Below the pieces are notes generated by a model that had not been told where the DNA came from, made no database searches, and was given only the letters and a program-made list of their open reading frames with translations. A program made the translations under genes and the position numbers. A DNA stretch of 64,000 bases from Chaenocephalus aceratus (lineage: Eukaryota; Chordata; Actinopteri; Perciformes; Channichthyidae), in NCBI GenBank assembly GCA_023974075.1, contig CM043800.1, positions 37,368,560 to 37,432,559 of the forward strand, in the 5' to 3' direction. Below are positions 1-12,606 of this stretch, in pieces; position 1 is the first letter of the stretch; the number at the start of each line of letters is the position of its first letter.

Positions 1-979
1 TGAGTTCAACATGTAAGAAGTAGAAAGTACAGGTATTTGAGTTCAACATGTAAGAAGTAGAAAGTACAGGTATTTGTGTTCAACATGTGAGAAGTAGAAA
101 GTACGGGTATTTGAGTTCAACATGTAAGAAGTAGAAAGTACAGGTATTTGGGTTCAACATGTAAGAAGTAGAAAGTACAGGTATTTGAGTTCAACATGTA
201 AGAAGTAGAAAGTACAGGTATTTGAGTTCAACATGTAAGAAGTAGAAGTACAGGTATTTGGGTTCAACATGTAAGAAGTAGAAAGTACAGGTATTTGGGT
301 TCAACATGTGAGAAGTAGAAAGTACAGGTATTTGAGTTCAACATGTAAGAAGTAGAAAGTGCAGGTATTTGAGTTCAACATGTAAGAAGTAGAAAGTACA
401 GGTATTTGAGTTCAACATGTGAGAAGTAGAAAGTACAGGTATTTGAGTTCAACATGTAAGAAGTAGAAAGTACAGGTATTTGAGTTCAACATGTGAGAAG
501 TAGAAAGTACAGGTATTTGGGTTCAACATGTGAGAAGTAGAAAGTACAGGTATTTGTGTTCAACATGTAAGAAGTAGAAAGTACAGGTATTTGAGTTCAA
601 CATGTAAGAAGTAGAAAGTACAGGTATTTGTGTTTAAAATGTAAGAAGTAGAAAGTACAGGTATTTGTGTTTAAAATGTAAGAAGTAGAAAGTACAGGTA
701 TTTGTGTTTCAAATGTAAGAAGTAGAAAGTACATGTGTTTGTGTTTAAAATGTAAGAAGTAGAAAGTACAGGTATTTGTGTTTAAAATGTAAGAAGTAGA
801 AAGTACAGGTATTTGTATTAGAAATGTAAGAAGTATAAAGTACAGGTATTTGTGTTCAACCTGTAAGAAGTAGAAGTAAAAAGTCGTCAGAAAAATAAGT
901 ACTGGAGTAAAGTACTGAAACCAGAACAATGTATAAGTACAGTAACGAAGTATTTGTACTCCACTTCTTCCCACCTCTG
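1..979 (-). mobile_element. Non-autonomous DNA transposon with 37-bp minisatellite, copy 1 (left-truncated by window)
   Basis: Positions 1 to about 866 are at least 23 tandem copies of a 37-bp unit containing TTCAACATGTAAGAAG and AGTACAGGTATTTG. From ~867 to 979 comes the terminal segment, ending in the inverted terminal sequence CCCACCTCTG. It is the same element as at 7200-9684 in the opposite orientation, and lies in a gnb3 intron. Late units drift (TTTAAAATG in place of TTCAACATG). The open frame across it is only the stop-free repeat and is not a gene. Confidence 0.8.
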
Positions 980-1219
980 ATTACGAGTGAAGAAGCAACA
1001 AAACAGCACAATCTAAATGTCCTGTATCCATCACTCTTATTGAAAAAGCACCTGTTTTATGTTTACAGCCAGAATATGATAGGTTTCTACTAATACATTT
1101 TATTATTGTTGGTAAATTAGATCTTGTAAAGTACTTTTAAATTGTGTATTTTACGTATATGCATGGTGTAAATGTCTAAATGTCTTTTTTCTCCATCTCT
1201 GTTATGATTGTAACACCAG

Positions 1220-1683
1220 GCTGTGTGTCAGCGCCTCACAAGATGGAAAACTCATCGTGTGGGACACCATCACGACCAACAAGGTAGGACAGAGAGAAGG
1301 ACAGCTGTGAAACAATCACATACCACGTGAGGCATGTGGAACAGTTTGCTTTCCTATAACACCTTACATAACATAACCTGAAAGTAAATAAGCACATCAA
1401 ATAGAAAATATGTATATCAACGTACAGAATACAGAATCACGTATACAGAAAACAGTAAGGAATCTGTTTGATAACACAATCTACTACTAAGACAAAATAT
1501 ATAATAATAATAATAATAATAGATTTAATTTGTTAGCGCTTTTACAAGTGCTCAAAGACGCTTTACAGATATAGTGAATTGAAAAGAAAAGGAAGGAACA
1601 ACAAATAAATATATAGTTAAAGTCAAATAATACAAAAACAATCACACATTAAAAGCCAGATTGAAGAGGTGAGTTTTTGTGAG

Positions 1684-1727
<44 letters not shown>

Positions 1728-4700
1728 CAAAGGAATACTTAATACTTTATAAAAGTGGGTAAAGTAGTCGTAACATAAACAGATAATTTGTACACATCAA
1801 CAGCAGACACATATCAATAGAATATCTAAATCATTCACAATATCAAAAATGCAGAGCAATCAGTAAACAGAAAACACATAAAGACAGGACACTACTTGCT
1901 TTTTGAGGTCGTGTGAGTACAATATGTGCAAATCCTTCAGGTACAAGTACAGAAGTATTATCAGCTAAATGTACTTAAAGTTTCTCTTGTAAAATAATTC
2001 AGTATGCAGAATGACTCTTTAATGTGTGTACGAGCGTTTCAGAGTTGTAATTTGTCAGTGGAGCCACTTTATGAATATTGTGTTGACATATTGCATTAAA
2101 TGTGTTATGTGTATATACTACAAGGACAACATATATAAACATAGAATACTAAATACTTTATCAAAGTGGGTAAAGTAGGAGTATTGTAAACAGTAAATAT
2201 TTACACATCAACAGCAGACAAATATATATCAATAGTATATCTAAATCATTCACAATATCAAAAATACAGAGCAATCGAGTGAACTGAAATACATAAAGAC
2301 AGGACACTACTTGCTTTTTGAGGTCGTGTGAGTACAATACTGTATGTTCAAATCCTTCAGGAACTTTCCGTGTTTGAAGAGTTCCTGTTTGTCCCCAGAT
2401 CAGTTCAACTGACAGCAGAAAGTACGCAGATATTGAAAAGTGCTGATTAAGTTTCACCCGGTTACTAATTTTAAATGTTAATTTCTGCCCACCCCCAAAA
2501 ACTCGGTGTTATTTTGAGTTCTAAATACAACAAGTATTTATGAATGGGGGCTAGTGAGGGGTCGATACATCTGTTTACTAACTCACACAACTCGTGCAGG
2601 TGAACGCCATCCCTCTGAAGTCGTCGTGGGTGATGACGTGTGCATACGCGCCCTCGGGGAACCTGGTGGCGTGCGGCGGTCTGGACAACATGTGCTCCAT
2701 CTACAACCTGAAGGGCAAAGATGGGAACGTCAAGGTCATGAGGGAGCTGGCGGCGCACACAGGTGGGGAGAAAAAACATGAGAAGACACTGACGCTCTTC
2801 ACTGAGTCTTATCCACTTTATCTAGAAGTCCATATTTAATTTTTTACTCATTATAAATATCTATATGTATTAAATTAGTAATCTGCTTTTTTATGTTACA
2901 ATTATTTGTGTTTATCTAGTAGGCTATATGTTTTGTTTAGTTTTTTACCTTGTTTTATTTTATAATTCATTTAATTTGACCCATACTGTCTTTCACTCAC
3001 CGTTTTGAATTCATCTTATCTTTCATCACTTTTATTATAAATATGTATTTTAATTGTTATGTTCTTTTATAATAATTTGTATTCATTTATGAACGCTTCA
3101 TATTTTTTTGTTATTTACTTGTTTTATTTTCACCTTACTGTTTTTTCATTCGCTCAGTACTTTTGTATTCAATATATCTCTAATTATAGTAATGTATTTG
3201 ATTTGTAATTAGTATCTGGGCTGTTTTTATAATAATAATAATAATGATAATAATAATGGGTTTCATTTATAACGCACTTCATATTTGAGTTCCTATCCCG
3301 AAGTGCTACAAGTAGTGAGCATGGAACAAAATAAAAACAGTACACAACACGGTAGAATGAATAAAAGGCAGTAAAAACAAACAATAACAAATAAATAAAA
3401 GGTCGAGGGAAAGGCTCTATTGGGTTTTGAGGCCTTTTTTAAAAGCATCCGGGGCCTGTGGCGCTCTCGTGTGGTCGGGGAGAGCGTTCCACAGACTGGG
3501 AGCAGCCGAGCAGAAGTAGCTTGGTCCTGGGGGGTTTGAGGGGGTTTGAGGAGGTTGGAGTTGCTGGAGCGGGTGGTCCGCAAGGAAGTATGAGGGGTGA
3601 GGAGTTCCCTGAGGTAGGGAGGGGCAGTTCCATGGATAAACTAGGTCACATGTGTCAAACCCAAGGCCCGGGGGCCGAATCAGGCCCTTGGTGGATTTAA
3701 TTTTGGCCCGCAGGATAATTTCTAATTGCTATTAGATCTGGCCCGCCGGTATATTGCACCTTCACTCCATCCTGAGGGTCTCCTCAGCTCAGAGCCTGAG
3801 CCCAAACATTGATGACCTTGCCTCCAAGATAAGATGCCAAGTATCTGAGCTAGCATCACAGAGCAGCAACCTGAGTTTAATGGATGTTTCCTTCTGCACT
3901 TTGTTTCTCACGGCAACAGGGCATGTTTGGTTTGTTCTTTGAGGGGAATTGTTTTTTTGAAGCTGTTGTTGGAAAAATGTAATCATAAGAAATAACTCTG
4001 CAGATAGAGCCATAAGAAATGAATGCAACTGATTATTTAATGTTGTTTTTATAGGCAATAATGTAAGCTTTGTTAGTTCCAGGTTTAATATGTGTAATAA
4101 GTTCATTTCAATAAGTTTTGCAATAAACATTGAACCAGTCCGGCCCTCGACTAGTACCCACGTTTTTATTTTGGCTCACTGTGTATTTGAGTTTGACACC
4201 CCTGCTCTGATTTATTTTATATATAATTGTACTTATGTAGGTTATATGTTTTTCTTATTTTTTTCTCCTTACTGTGTTCCATTCACGTTAAAAAAAAAAT
4301 CCAAAAGTTTTAGGATTTAAGGAATACAATATGGCGTAACTACGTGAGTTTTGTGTTTTCAGCAAAGTCGCCTACATGTATCAACAAACCAGGTCAATAA
4401 ATACAAAATGAACATATATGTTGTTCCCCCAGGTTACCTGTCCTGCTGTCGCTTCCTGAGCGACACGGAGATCATCACCAGCTCTGGAGACTGCACCTGG
4501 TGAGGAGGATTCTGAAAGGGTTGACGTTATGCTCCCATATTGATTTAATACAAATATTGCACGTATAATAATATTGTGTGATTAATCCAGGGTCTATCAA
4601 ATCTCACTATCCATTAGTGTAATTGTTTTTCCTCAGCTCAGCCTCTATTCTTTCCACCTCCCTACACTTGTGTTTTAAATGTTGAATTCTACGTACTAAA

Positions 4701-5061
4701 AACGAAGCAATATCATTTTTGTGATTTATTTGTGCATTTCTTTGGGTCACAAACAGTTAAAGTACACATAAGACATAATGGAGATATCTAAACATGACAC
4801 CCTGATAAAGTACCCAAAGCTTATTAAATATGTGTATATGTATATTAACACATTAACACATCTAGAATTGGAGAGAGTTTAGTGTTATATAGACACATTA
4901 CAAGCTAAAAGAAAAAACAAATACCCTAAAACTAATTTACCTTTGACTAGTAATAATCCAAACACATTCAATCTAGTCTTAGTCTAAACATTGATTTAAA
5001 ATAGGTACGATACAATAAACAGACACATTGAAAGGGAAAATGAAGGCACAAATTACACAAA

Positions 5062-5118
<57 letters not shown>

Positions 5119-8100
5119 TATATTCTACTGTTGATTTGTATATATTTACTATTAATGTTTTATGTAATTCTTTCTATATTTTTAACTGCTGTGTGACCAT
5201 TTTGGATACTTAAAAGTATATATAATCTGATGATGCAAGTCTGGAGCGCCTCCAAAGAGTACAACATACAAAGCTGTTAAGACATAAGAAATACAAATAT
5301 AAAATATGGTGGAATAGTTTTACAACAACTGACAAATAAGCTGTTTTTTTATAATCTAGTAAAGAAACGTTCTGTATGGTTTCAGCCTTATAGTTTTAGT
5401 AACCAAACTAAAAACATGCTGCAACTTATCTCAGAATCAGAATACCGGTATCAGTCCCACAGAGGGGACATCATGCACATTGATACAGCAGGAAAGAGCC
5501 AAGAAGAAGCATGCTTACAACATTATATAAGTTAAAAAGAAAGGTATATACAATAAATAGGACGAGAGTACGTTAAATAAAGTCAATATAAGGAAACTAC
5601 TCAGTGGTGATTAGGAGCTGCTGTAGCCACCGGAAGCTTTCTCTCTCATCAAAGAGTAACCTTTGAGCGTCTCCTTGCAGCGTACTGTGGGACATCGAGA
5701 CAGGGACCCAGAAGACGGTGTTCGCGGGACATCAGGGCGACGCCATGTCTCTGGGCGTGTCTCCAGACTTCAAGTACTTCATCTCAGGAGCGTGCGACTT
5801 CACGGCCAAACTGTGGGACATCAGAGAGGCCGAGTGCAGACAGACCTTCGGAGGCCATGAGAGCGACATCAACGCTATCGGGGTGAGGAGGATTTACACG
5901 TTACATCACTCGTGCATTTCATTTAGCTCAGGCTGTTAAACAAAGGGACTTACGATAAGTGCAATCAACCGTGAGGAGAGACAATCAGATGAAACCTCAC
6001 TTTTTTGTTGCTCAAAAGAGGCTCAGGATATGCTCTTGGTTGAGTCGTTACTGCATTGGAGCGGGGTTCAAATCCAACCTGTGACTTTGCATCTTGTCGT
6101 CCCCCTTTCAAATATCTCCGTCTAATTTATAACAAAGGCGAAATGGTGTAAGAGATAACATTCTCTGTTTGGTCTGTTGGTGTGTTCGTCAGCAGGACAA
6201 CAGAAACACTTTTTAAATATACTTTTAATTTATTGACTTAGCTTGTACATCTGCTTTGATCAAAGTAGCTCTAATACTTTAAATAAAACAAGACAAAGAA
6301 ACAGGCCTTATTGAATGCTTTAAATCCAAAAGCATGTTTCCGCGAACAAAAGAAAACATGTACGTGTAAATAAAAAAATGATGAATGAATAAATCCAATA
6401 AAAACAATTATAAAATAATATTAAGGCTTATGATAATGCAGAAAAGAAAACACTAACATATTTATGGTTAGAGCAGATATGTGTATTATCTTTCCCTTCT
6501 TGTACATTTCCCCTCTGTGGGACGAATAAAGGTATTGTAGGTGACACATGCTACTTAGCCTGAGTTCATTATTTGTATTATTATTATTTGTTTATGTCAC
6601 TTTTATTTGTATTTGTTGAGCACTTGCGGCAATCGTCACTTGGTCGTGGTTTGTGTATAGGTCACCTGTTTCATGTCGGGTGCGGATGACAGAGGGTGAC
6701 CTTGTGCTGACATTGTTTCCCGTCTTTGTCCCCTACTCTGTTTTGATTTTGTTTATTAAATATCGTCAACCTATCTTCCTTCAGTATGGACTTTCTCATT
6801 GAAAACGCGTTGCAGCATACAGCCAAGCTTAGCCTCTCGGCGACTCAAACTTAACTGGAATTTGAGCCGCCACACGTATTCTGATCTGATTCTTCTCTCC
6901 CCCAGTTCTTCCCCAATGGTAACGCGGTGATCACGGGCTCGGACGACGCCACCTGCAAGCTGTACGACCTGCGGGCCGACCAGGAGCTGCTCACCTACCA
7001 GGACTCCAGCATCATGTGCGGGGTCACCTCCCTCGCCTCCTCCAAGTCAGGACGCCTGCTGCTGGCCGGGCACGACGACTTCAACGTCAACATCTGGGAC
7101 ATGCTGAAGGCCGAGAGAGTGGGTGAGTACGGGAGGAAAACAGGGAGGGTAACGTGGGGGCTGTGGCTCAGGGGGGAGGGTGTATACCAATCAGAGGGTT
7201 AGAGGTGGGAAGTACAGTAGTGGAGTACAAATACTTTGTTACTGTACTTAAGTACATCGTTCTGGTATCAGTACTTTACTCCACTACTTATTTTTCTGAC
7301 CACTTTTTACTTTTACTTCTTACATTTTGAACCCAAATACCTGAACTTTCTACTTCTTACATGTTGAACTCAAATACCTGTACTTTCTACTTCTTACATG
7401 TTGAACACAAATACCTGTACTTTCTACTTCTTACATGTTGAACTCAAATACCTGTACTTTCTACTTCTTACACGTTGAACACAAATACCTGTACTTTCTA
7501 CTTCTTACATGTTGAACCCAAATACCTGTACTTTCTACTTCTTACATGTTGAACACAAATACCTGTACTTTCTACTTCTTACATGTTGAACCCAAATACC
7601 TGTACTTTCTACTTCTTACATGTTGAACTCAAATACCTGTACTTTCTACTTCTTACATGTTGAACACAAATACCTGTACTTTCTACTTCTTACATGTTGA
7701 ACTCAAATACCTGTACTTTCTACTTCTTACATGTTGAACACAAATACCTGTACTTTCTACTTCTTACATGTTGAACACAAATACCTGTACTTTCTACTTC
7801 TTACATGTTGAACACAAATACCTGTACTTTCTACTTCTTACATGTTGAACACAAATACCTGTACTTTCTACTTCTTACATGTTGAACTCAAATACCTGTA
7901 CTTTCTACTTCTTACATGTTGAACACAAATACCTGTACTTTCTACTTCTTACATGTTGAACACAAATACCTGTACTTTCTACTTCTTACATTTCTAACAC
8001 AAATACCTGTACTTTCTACTTCTTACATGTTGAACCCAAATACCTGTAGTTTCTACTTCTTACATGTTGAACACAAATACCTGTACTTTCTACTTCTTAC

Positions 8101-10244
8101 ATGTTGAACTCAAATACCTGTACTTTCTACTTCTTACATGTTGAACACAAATACCTGTACTTTCTACTTCTTACATGTTGAACTCAAATACCTGTACTTT
8201 CTACTTCTTACATGTTGAACACAAATACCTGTACTTTCTACTTCTTACATGTTGAACACAAATACCTGTACTTTCTACTTCTTACATGTTGAACACAAAT
8301 ACCTGTACTTTCTACTTCTTACATGTTGAACACAAATACCTGTACTTTCTACTTCTTACATGTTGAACTCAAATACCTGTACTTTCTACTTCTTACATGT
8401 TGAACACAAATACCTGTACTTTCTACTTCTTACATGTTGAACACAAATACCTGTACTTTCTACTTCTTACATTTCTAACACAAATACCTGTACTTTCTAC
8501 TTCTTACATGTTGAACCCAAATACCTGTAGTTTCTACTTCTTACATGTTGAACAGAAATACCTGTACTTTCTACTTCTTACATGTTGAACTCAAATACCT
8601 GTACTTTCTACTTCTTACATGTTGAACACAAATACCTGTACTTTCTACTTCTTACATGTTGAACTCAAATACCTGTACTTTCTACTTCTTACATGTTGAA
8701 CACAAATACCTGTACTTTCTACTTCTTACATGTTGAACACAAATACCTGTACTTTCTACTTCTTACATGTTGAACACAAATACCTGTACTTTCTACTTCT
8801 TACATGTTGAACACAAATACCTGTACTTTCTACTTCTTACATGTTGAACTCAAATACCTGTACTTTCTACTTCTTACATGTTGAACCCAAATACCTGTAC
8901 TTTCTACTTCTTACATGTTGAACACAAATACCTGTAGTTTCTACTTCTTACATGTTGAACTCAAATACCTGTACTTTCTACTTCTTACATGTTGAACACA
9001 AATACCTGTACTTTCTACTTCTTACATGTTGAACCCAAATACCTGTACTTTCTACTTCTTACATGTTGAACAGAAATACCTGTACTTTCTACTTCTTACA
9101 TGTTGAACACAAATACCTGTAGTTTCTACTTCTTACATGTTGAACTCAAATACCTGTACTTTCTACTTCTTACATGTTGAACACAAATACCTGTACTTTC
9201 TACTTCTTACATGTTGAACCCAAATACCTGTACTTTCTACTTCTTACATGTTGAACCCAAATACCTGTACTTTCTACTTCTCTCATTTCCCAAACAGCTG
9301 GTTCCTTTAGTCTGAATGTGTGTCTGGTGCGTGATCATTATTCTTTAGAGTCATTGCGTGCCTATTGATTTGAACACGATCCGTGTATCCATCACTTCCT
9401 GGTCTTCTCTAAAGAAGAGGGACCAATGGAAACGTTGTCTTGTTGCCATTGTTCAGCATGGAAACATTCATTAGCTAACAATGACATTATTGTTCTATTG
9501 ATATAAAGGGAGGTCAGGTACTCTTTAAAACAGCTGCTGGTTATGGGTACTTTCTACTGAAGTACACTTCAAAGCCTCTTTACTTTCAGTTTAGTCAGTA
9601 CTTCTACTTTCACCAGAGTATTTTTAAACACGAGTATCTGTACTTCTACTTGAGTAAAGGATGTGTGTACTTTTGCCATCTCTGATAATACAGTGTTCAG
9701 GTTACATGCAATCAGGAATATGTGATCAGATTACAAATAATAAGTAGCTATAATGAACCCAGAATACTTTTGGCAAATGTGCAGGTAGATTATATTTACA
9801 TTTTGAAGGGGGGGGGCTTGATAATATGTTTGATTATGTCTTAGAAATATTACACTTTTTTCATGATAATTAAGGCGTTTAACTCGTGAAATACTGGGTG
9901 CATTTTATTAGTTTACCTGTTTTGAAATGTTTAAAGAGATAACATTGTGGCTTCATCCATTTTTTTTGTATAAAGACCAATATTTTCAATCTTTAATGTT
10001 GAGTTAATCCAAAACTATTGACATACTGTATTGATAATCCAATAGATGAATATAAAGTGCTATGTTATTCTGTTCACTCAGAAACATAATACTGCAATAC
10101 TCAGATGTACTGTTTCTCCCCCCCCCCCCCCCCGTAGGAGTGCTGGCGGGTCACGACAACAGGGTGAGCTGCATCGGGGTCTCCACAGACGGGATGGCGT
10201 GTTGCACAGGGTCCTGGGACAGCTTCCTGAAGATCTGGAACTGA
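1220..10244 (+). CDS. gnb3: G protein subunit beta 3 (3' part, six coding exons)
   Basis: WD40 beta-propeller subunit of heterotrimeric G proteins. The family member GNB3 pairs with cone transducin alpha in photoreceptors and works at the inner face of the plasma membrane. Coding exons: 1220-1283, 2600-2762, 4433-4499, 5681-5882, 6906-7122 and 10138-10244 (stop TGA). Lengths 64, 163, 67, 202, 217 and 107 nt give 820 nt, or 272 residues, matching residues 69-340 of a 340-aa Gbeta; all junctions are GT-AG and stay in phase. Seen: [53 protein letters not shown] and the invariant C-terminus [10 protein letters not shown]. The first ~68 codons lie left of the window. GNB3 rather than GNB1/2/4 is chosen from residues such as [10 protein letters not shown] and [14 protein letters not shown] and from cdca3 next door. 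Odd: the last acceptor follows a run of 16 C. Whether this is gnb3a or gnb3b cannot be told. Confidence 0.93.
1531..1670. repeat. Dispersed interspersed-repeat fragment
   Basis: A stretch resembling common fish LINE/SINE tails (TTTGTTAGCGCTTTTACAAG, then GCTTTACAG). A (TAA) microsatellite precedes it and a (TA)n tract at ~1688-1725 follows. Family assignment is tentative. Confidence 0.35.
1725..2361. repeat. Imperfect direct duplication in a gnb3 intron (units ~1725-1941 and ~2135-2361)
   Basis: Two ~220-bp segments share long near-identical blocks (ACACATCAACAGCAGACA, AATCATTCACAATATC, AGGACACTACTTGC, TTTTTGAGGTCGTGTGAG). They are ~410 bp apart in the same orientation, separated by unrelated sequence. 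This is a local segmental duplication or two copies of one interspersed repeat. No coding content is seen. Confidence 0.7.
3221..3640. repeat. Interspersed repeat (retroposon-like) in gnb3 intron
   Basis: A (TAA)n stretch followed by CATTTATAACGCACTTCAT and a G-rich block at ~3450-3620 (GAGCGTTCCACAGACTGGGA). This resembles LINE 3' regions common in teleosts. The open frames over it are short, overlap on both strands and match no protein I know. Confidence 0.45.
3646..4206. mobile_element. hAT-type non-autonomous transposon
   Basis: It begins ACATGTGTCAAACCCAAG and ends GAGTTTGACACCCCTGCT. These ends are imperfect inverted repeats of the vertebrate hAT (Charlie-like) TGTCAAAC... type, with the GGCCCG/CGGGCC blocks typical of that family just inside. 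The ~500-bp interior shows no transposase frame. A clean 8-bp target duplication was not found, so the exact edges are uncertain. Confidence 0.6.
5065..5113. repeat. (CT)n/(TA)n microsatellite
   Basis: CTCTCTCTCT runs into ~17 TA units in a gnb3 intron. Around it, 4500-5680 is AT-rich intron. A copy of a LINE-tail-like segment (CAGAATCAGAATACCGG) lies at ~5430-5480, and nothing else was recognised. Confidence 0.8.
5883..6905 (+). other. gnb3 intron without recognised genes
   Basis: AT-rich intron with a CCCTCTGTGGGAC-type retroposon tail fragment near 6510-6540. No coding or RNA feature was recognised. Confidence 0.5.
7200..9684 (+). mobile_element. Non-autonomous DNA transposon with 37-bp minisatellite, copy 2 (complete)
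   Basis: Left end TAGAGGTGGGAAGTAC; right end GTACTTTTGCCATCTCTG, whose reverse complement (CAGAGATGGCAAAAGTAC) is an imperfect inverted repeat of the left. From ~7310 to ~9290 there are about 53 units of a 37-bp repeat (GTACTTTCTACTTCTTACAT plus TTGAACNCAAATACCT). Then ~390 bp of unique element sequence follows (TTGAACACGATCCGTGTATC), nearly identical to 34861-35230. It lies in the last gnb3 intron. No transposase frame and no clear target duplication are seen. The TIR style is hAT-like, but the superfamily is inferred only weakly. Confidence 0.8.
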
Positions 10245-11352
10245 GGCTCCTCTTCATCGAGCAGAGAGAGGAAGAGCAGGCCCGGGAGAGAGGGAGGAAG
10301 ATTTAAAAAGAAAGACAAGGAAATTGGAGTTTGAGGGAGAAGAGGGTATTTCAATTGTGCCAAGTCCTATCTAACGTTGGAGAGGGGGAGTAATGTGAAG
10401 ATGTTCTCCTCTCACCTGGGGGGGAGGGTTTAGGGGGTCTCAGTAAAACATCATTCCTCTTTAATTAATAGCTTATTATATCGCGGTTTAAATAAACATA
10501 TGCACATTTATCGCAGCGTTTCACCCGATGAGAACAGTTGCCAAATGGAAATGGTAGCACACTGGATGAGATAGAGGAGTCCAGTTTCAGCCTGTTAGGA
10601 TTCACTAGCTCAGCGTATCTGCTGTGTTTTATATCAAAGCATAAGTTGTGTCATGAATTATATGAGAATTGTTTTGTCAGATGTTTTTGTTCCTAGTTTT
10701 CCCCCTAGATGCTTACATTTACTTCCTTTTTCTTACTTTAATTAAAGCTCTAGTTGGCAGTAGTGTTTGAGTTGTTTTGTATGTGATTGAGTGACAATAT
10801 TTACCAGGATTTGAGGTCTCTATCACTTAGACCTAAGCCCCCTCCCCTTGTAGCTAGACCTGAAAAGTGCTTTGGGATAATGACACGTTTTCACGGTTCA
10901 CTAAGCACTTAGAAGGAAAAAAAAGATGACCCCGTTTGTCTCAGGCCAGGAGGACTTTGCGTATGAGTGGATGATGAAGGCTATTGTGTGAGAAATACAT
11001 CTGTATGTGAACGCTTACTTTTCCCTCTGCGTGGTACACTTCAACGATGTACAAACAGAAAAAATATCCACGGTCCGACTCGAGTTCGGACCGCCTCTTT
11101 TCCAACGCTGGATACACGATAAAGTAAAGCAATACTACCTTTCTTAATGACTGTCTAATAAACATGGGATTCTGCATTACTCACGTCTTCTGTTTATTTT
11201 CTTATCGCTGTCTTCTGTTAGTTATTAGTTCACATTACCCAGAGACACAGATCAATTAGAATCTTGTGTCGGAAATTTTAATTGGACTGTGTCTGGATTG
11301 TTAGGCTGTTTTGTTTTATGTATGTAGAAAGTACATTTACTCAAGTATCTAA
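10245..11352. other. gnb3 3' flank
   Basis: Probable gnb3 3' UTR followed by AT-rich sequence. No second gene was recognised. Confidence 0.5.
10491..10496 (+). promoter_or_regulatory. Candidate gnb3 polyadenylation signal
   Basis: AATAAA lies 247 nt past the gnb3 stop codon in a T/A-rich stretch. Other candidates are ATTAAA at 10741 and AATAAA near 11158, so the 3' UTR could be longer. Inferred from sequence only. Confidence 0.4.
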
Positions 11353-12034
11353 TTTAAAGGGGACCTATCATGCAAAATGCACTTTTTGATGTCTTTTATA
11401 AACTTGTGTCCCCGGTGTGTCGGGGAACTCACGCAGCGTCAGAAAATAAAACCCTCTCTCTTTTCCTCCGTACCCAAATCTCTAAAAACGGGGGAACAAC
11501 GGAGCTGATCCAGATTTGCGTCCGATACGACGTAACATCTGAAATGTGGACCCACGGCCCAATCAGAAACGTTGCTATCAGAAACAATGCCCGACTGTTT
11601 TGGACGTAATATGGTCGGTGTTCACATTAGCATCGCTAACACTCAGAGCTAACCTGTGCTGGAGAGCATGTGTGTGAAGAAGCAGGAAGTAAAAAGGAAC
11701 TCACCTTGTGGTATAACCGGCAAGAGAGAAAGCCTTTGAGCTCCAGACTGTTTCAGATCCTTGATAATCCATGATATGGCGTTTCATCACGGCAGCATTT
11801 AGTTCAGACAGTAGCTGCCGGGTCCCGCATGAGCTCAGACCCCTCCTCTTTTATTTATTTTTAAAAAGCTTTATACCCAAATCAGCACTTTTGAAACAGG
11901 AAGTGAAACAGAGGGATATGAGGCATGGCTAGAACGGGTGATCTGTTTGGTATTTGGAGCAAAACACTTCAAAGACATGTTTTCTATATCTGAGACCCAT
12001 GCTATTGCCTAAGTCGCATGATCGGTGACCTTTA
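11353..12034. mobile_element. MITE family B, copy 1 (no minisatellite)
   Basis: Starts TTTAAAGGGGACCTATCATG and ends ATCGGTGACCTTTAA, inverted ends sharing TTAAAGGT/C-type termini with a TTAA flank. The interior includes GTCCCCGGTGTGTC and GATCCAGATTTGCGTCCG, shared with the copy at 38285-39724. No transposase is encoded; the family is piggyBac-like only by its TTAA target. Confidence 0.7.
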
Positions 12035-12035
12035 A

Positions 12036-12440
12036 GAACGATGTTGGGGTACTAGTACTTTATTTCTGTATTTTTATTGCATGCTTCTCCTTTCTGTACT
12101 TCTAATCCACTACACTTTGAAAGCCAATATTGTGCTGTTTACTCCAAACTAAATGAGTTACTAGATACTTCAGATTCAGATTACAAAATGTAAATAAATA
12201 AAGAAACAAAGTATGGTTAAAATATCTAGCAGAAGTATGTAATTCAAAGTAACACTTTTTTCAGCTTTTATTCCATAAAAAATTATTTGTAATATATTAT
12301 TATTCTGAAGAGACATGACGCACAAGTACTTTTGGCACATACACTTGGTTATATTTTGATGCCAATATTTGTGTACTTTATAAGATGTAAATGCAGATAT
12401 TTTACTTGTACACACTGAAGTATGTACATTTACCTAATTA
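12036..12440. repeat. Degenerate AAGTAC-rich transposon fragment
   Basis: Repeated GTACTTT / AAGTACT motifs (GGGGTACTAGTACTTT, CAAGTACTTTTGGC) resemble the abundant fish non-autonomous elements also seen near 50.0 and 57.2 kb. The boundaries are unclear. Confidence 0.4.
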
Positions 12441-12599
12441 AAATATTGTTTTTTTATTCAAATCTGTGAGTGATGTAATATTTAATTGACATGCCCCTGT
12501 AGTTTTCATGAATGAAGCTTTATTACAAAAATGTTATTGATAGAGACGAAGAGGCAAACAATGGGGTCAAAACGAAGAGTTGGGTAATTTTTGAGAGGA

Positions 12600-12606
12600 A
12601 GTTTAT
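12600..12606 (-). promoter_or_regulatory. Candidate cdca3 polyadenylation signal
   Basis: AATAAA on the minus strand (plus TTTATT), about 235 nt beyond the cdca3 stop. This predicts a short 3' UTR. Confidence 0.45.

Noticed and set aside
1..866. CRISPR-like array impression from regular 37-bp spacing
   Set aside because: Units are contiguous tandem repeats without unique spacers, in a vertebrate intron, inside a transposon.
3754..4130. Open frames on both strands at 3.75-4.13 kb as candidate gene
   Set aside because: They lie inside a hAT-type element with no recognisable transposase motif and no splice support.
7310..9290. Repetitive open frames ([16 protein letters not shown]) in the 37-bp array, also near 597-974
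   Set aside because: A 37-bp unit shifts frame every copy, and these are chance stop-free runs within a transposon array. No start context or splice structure.
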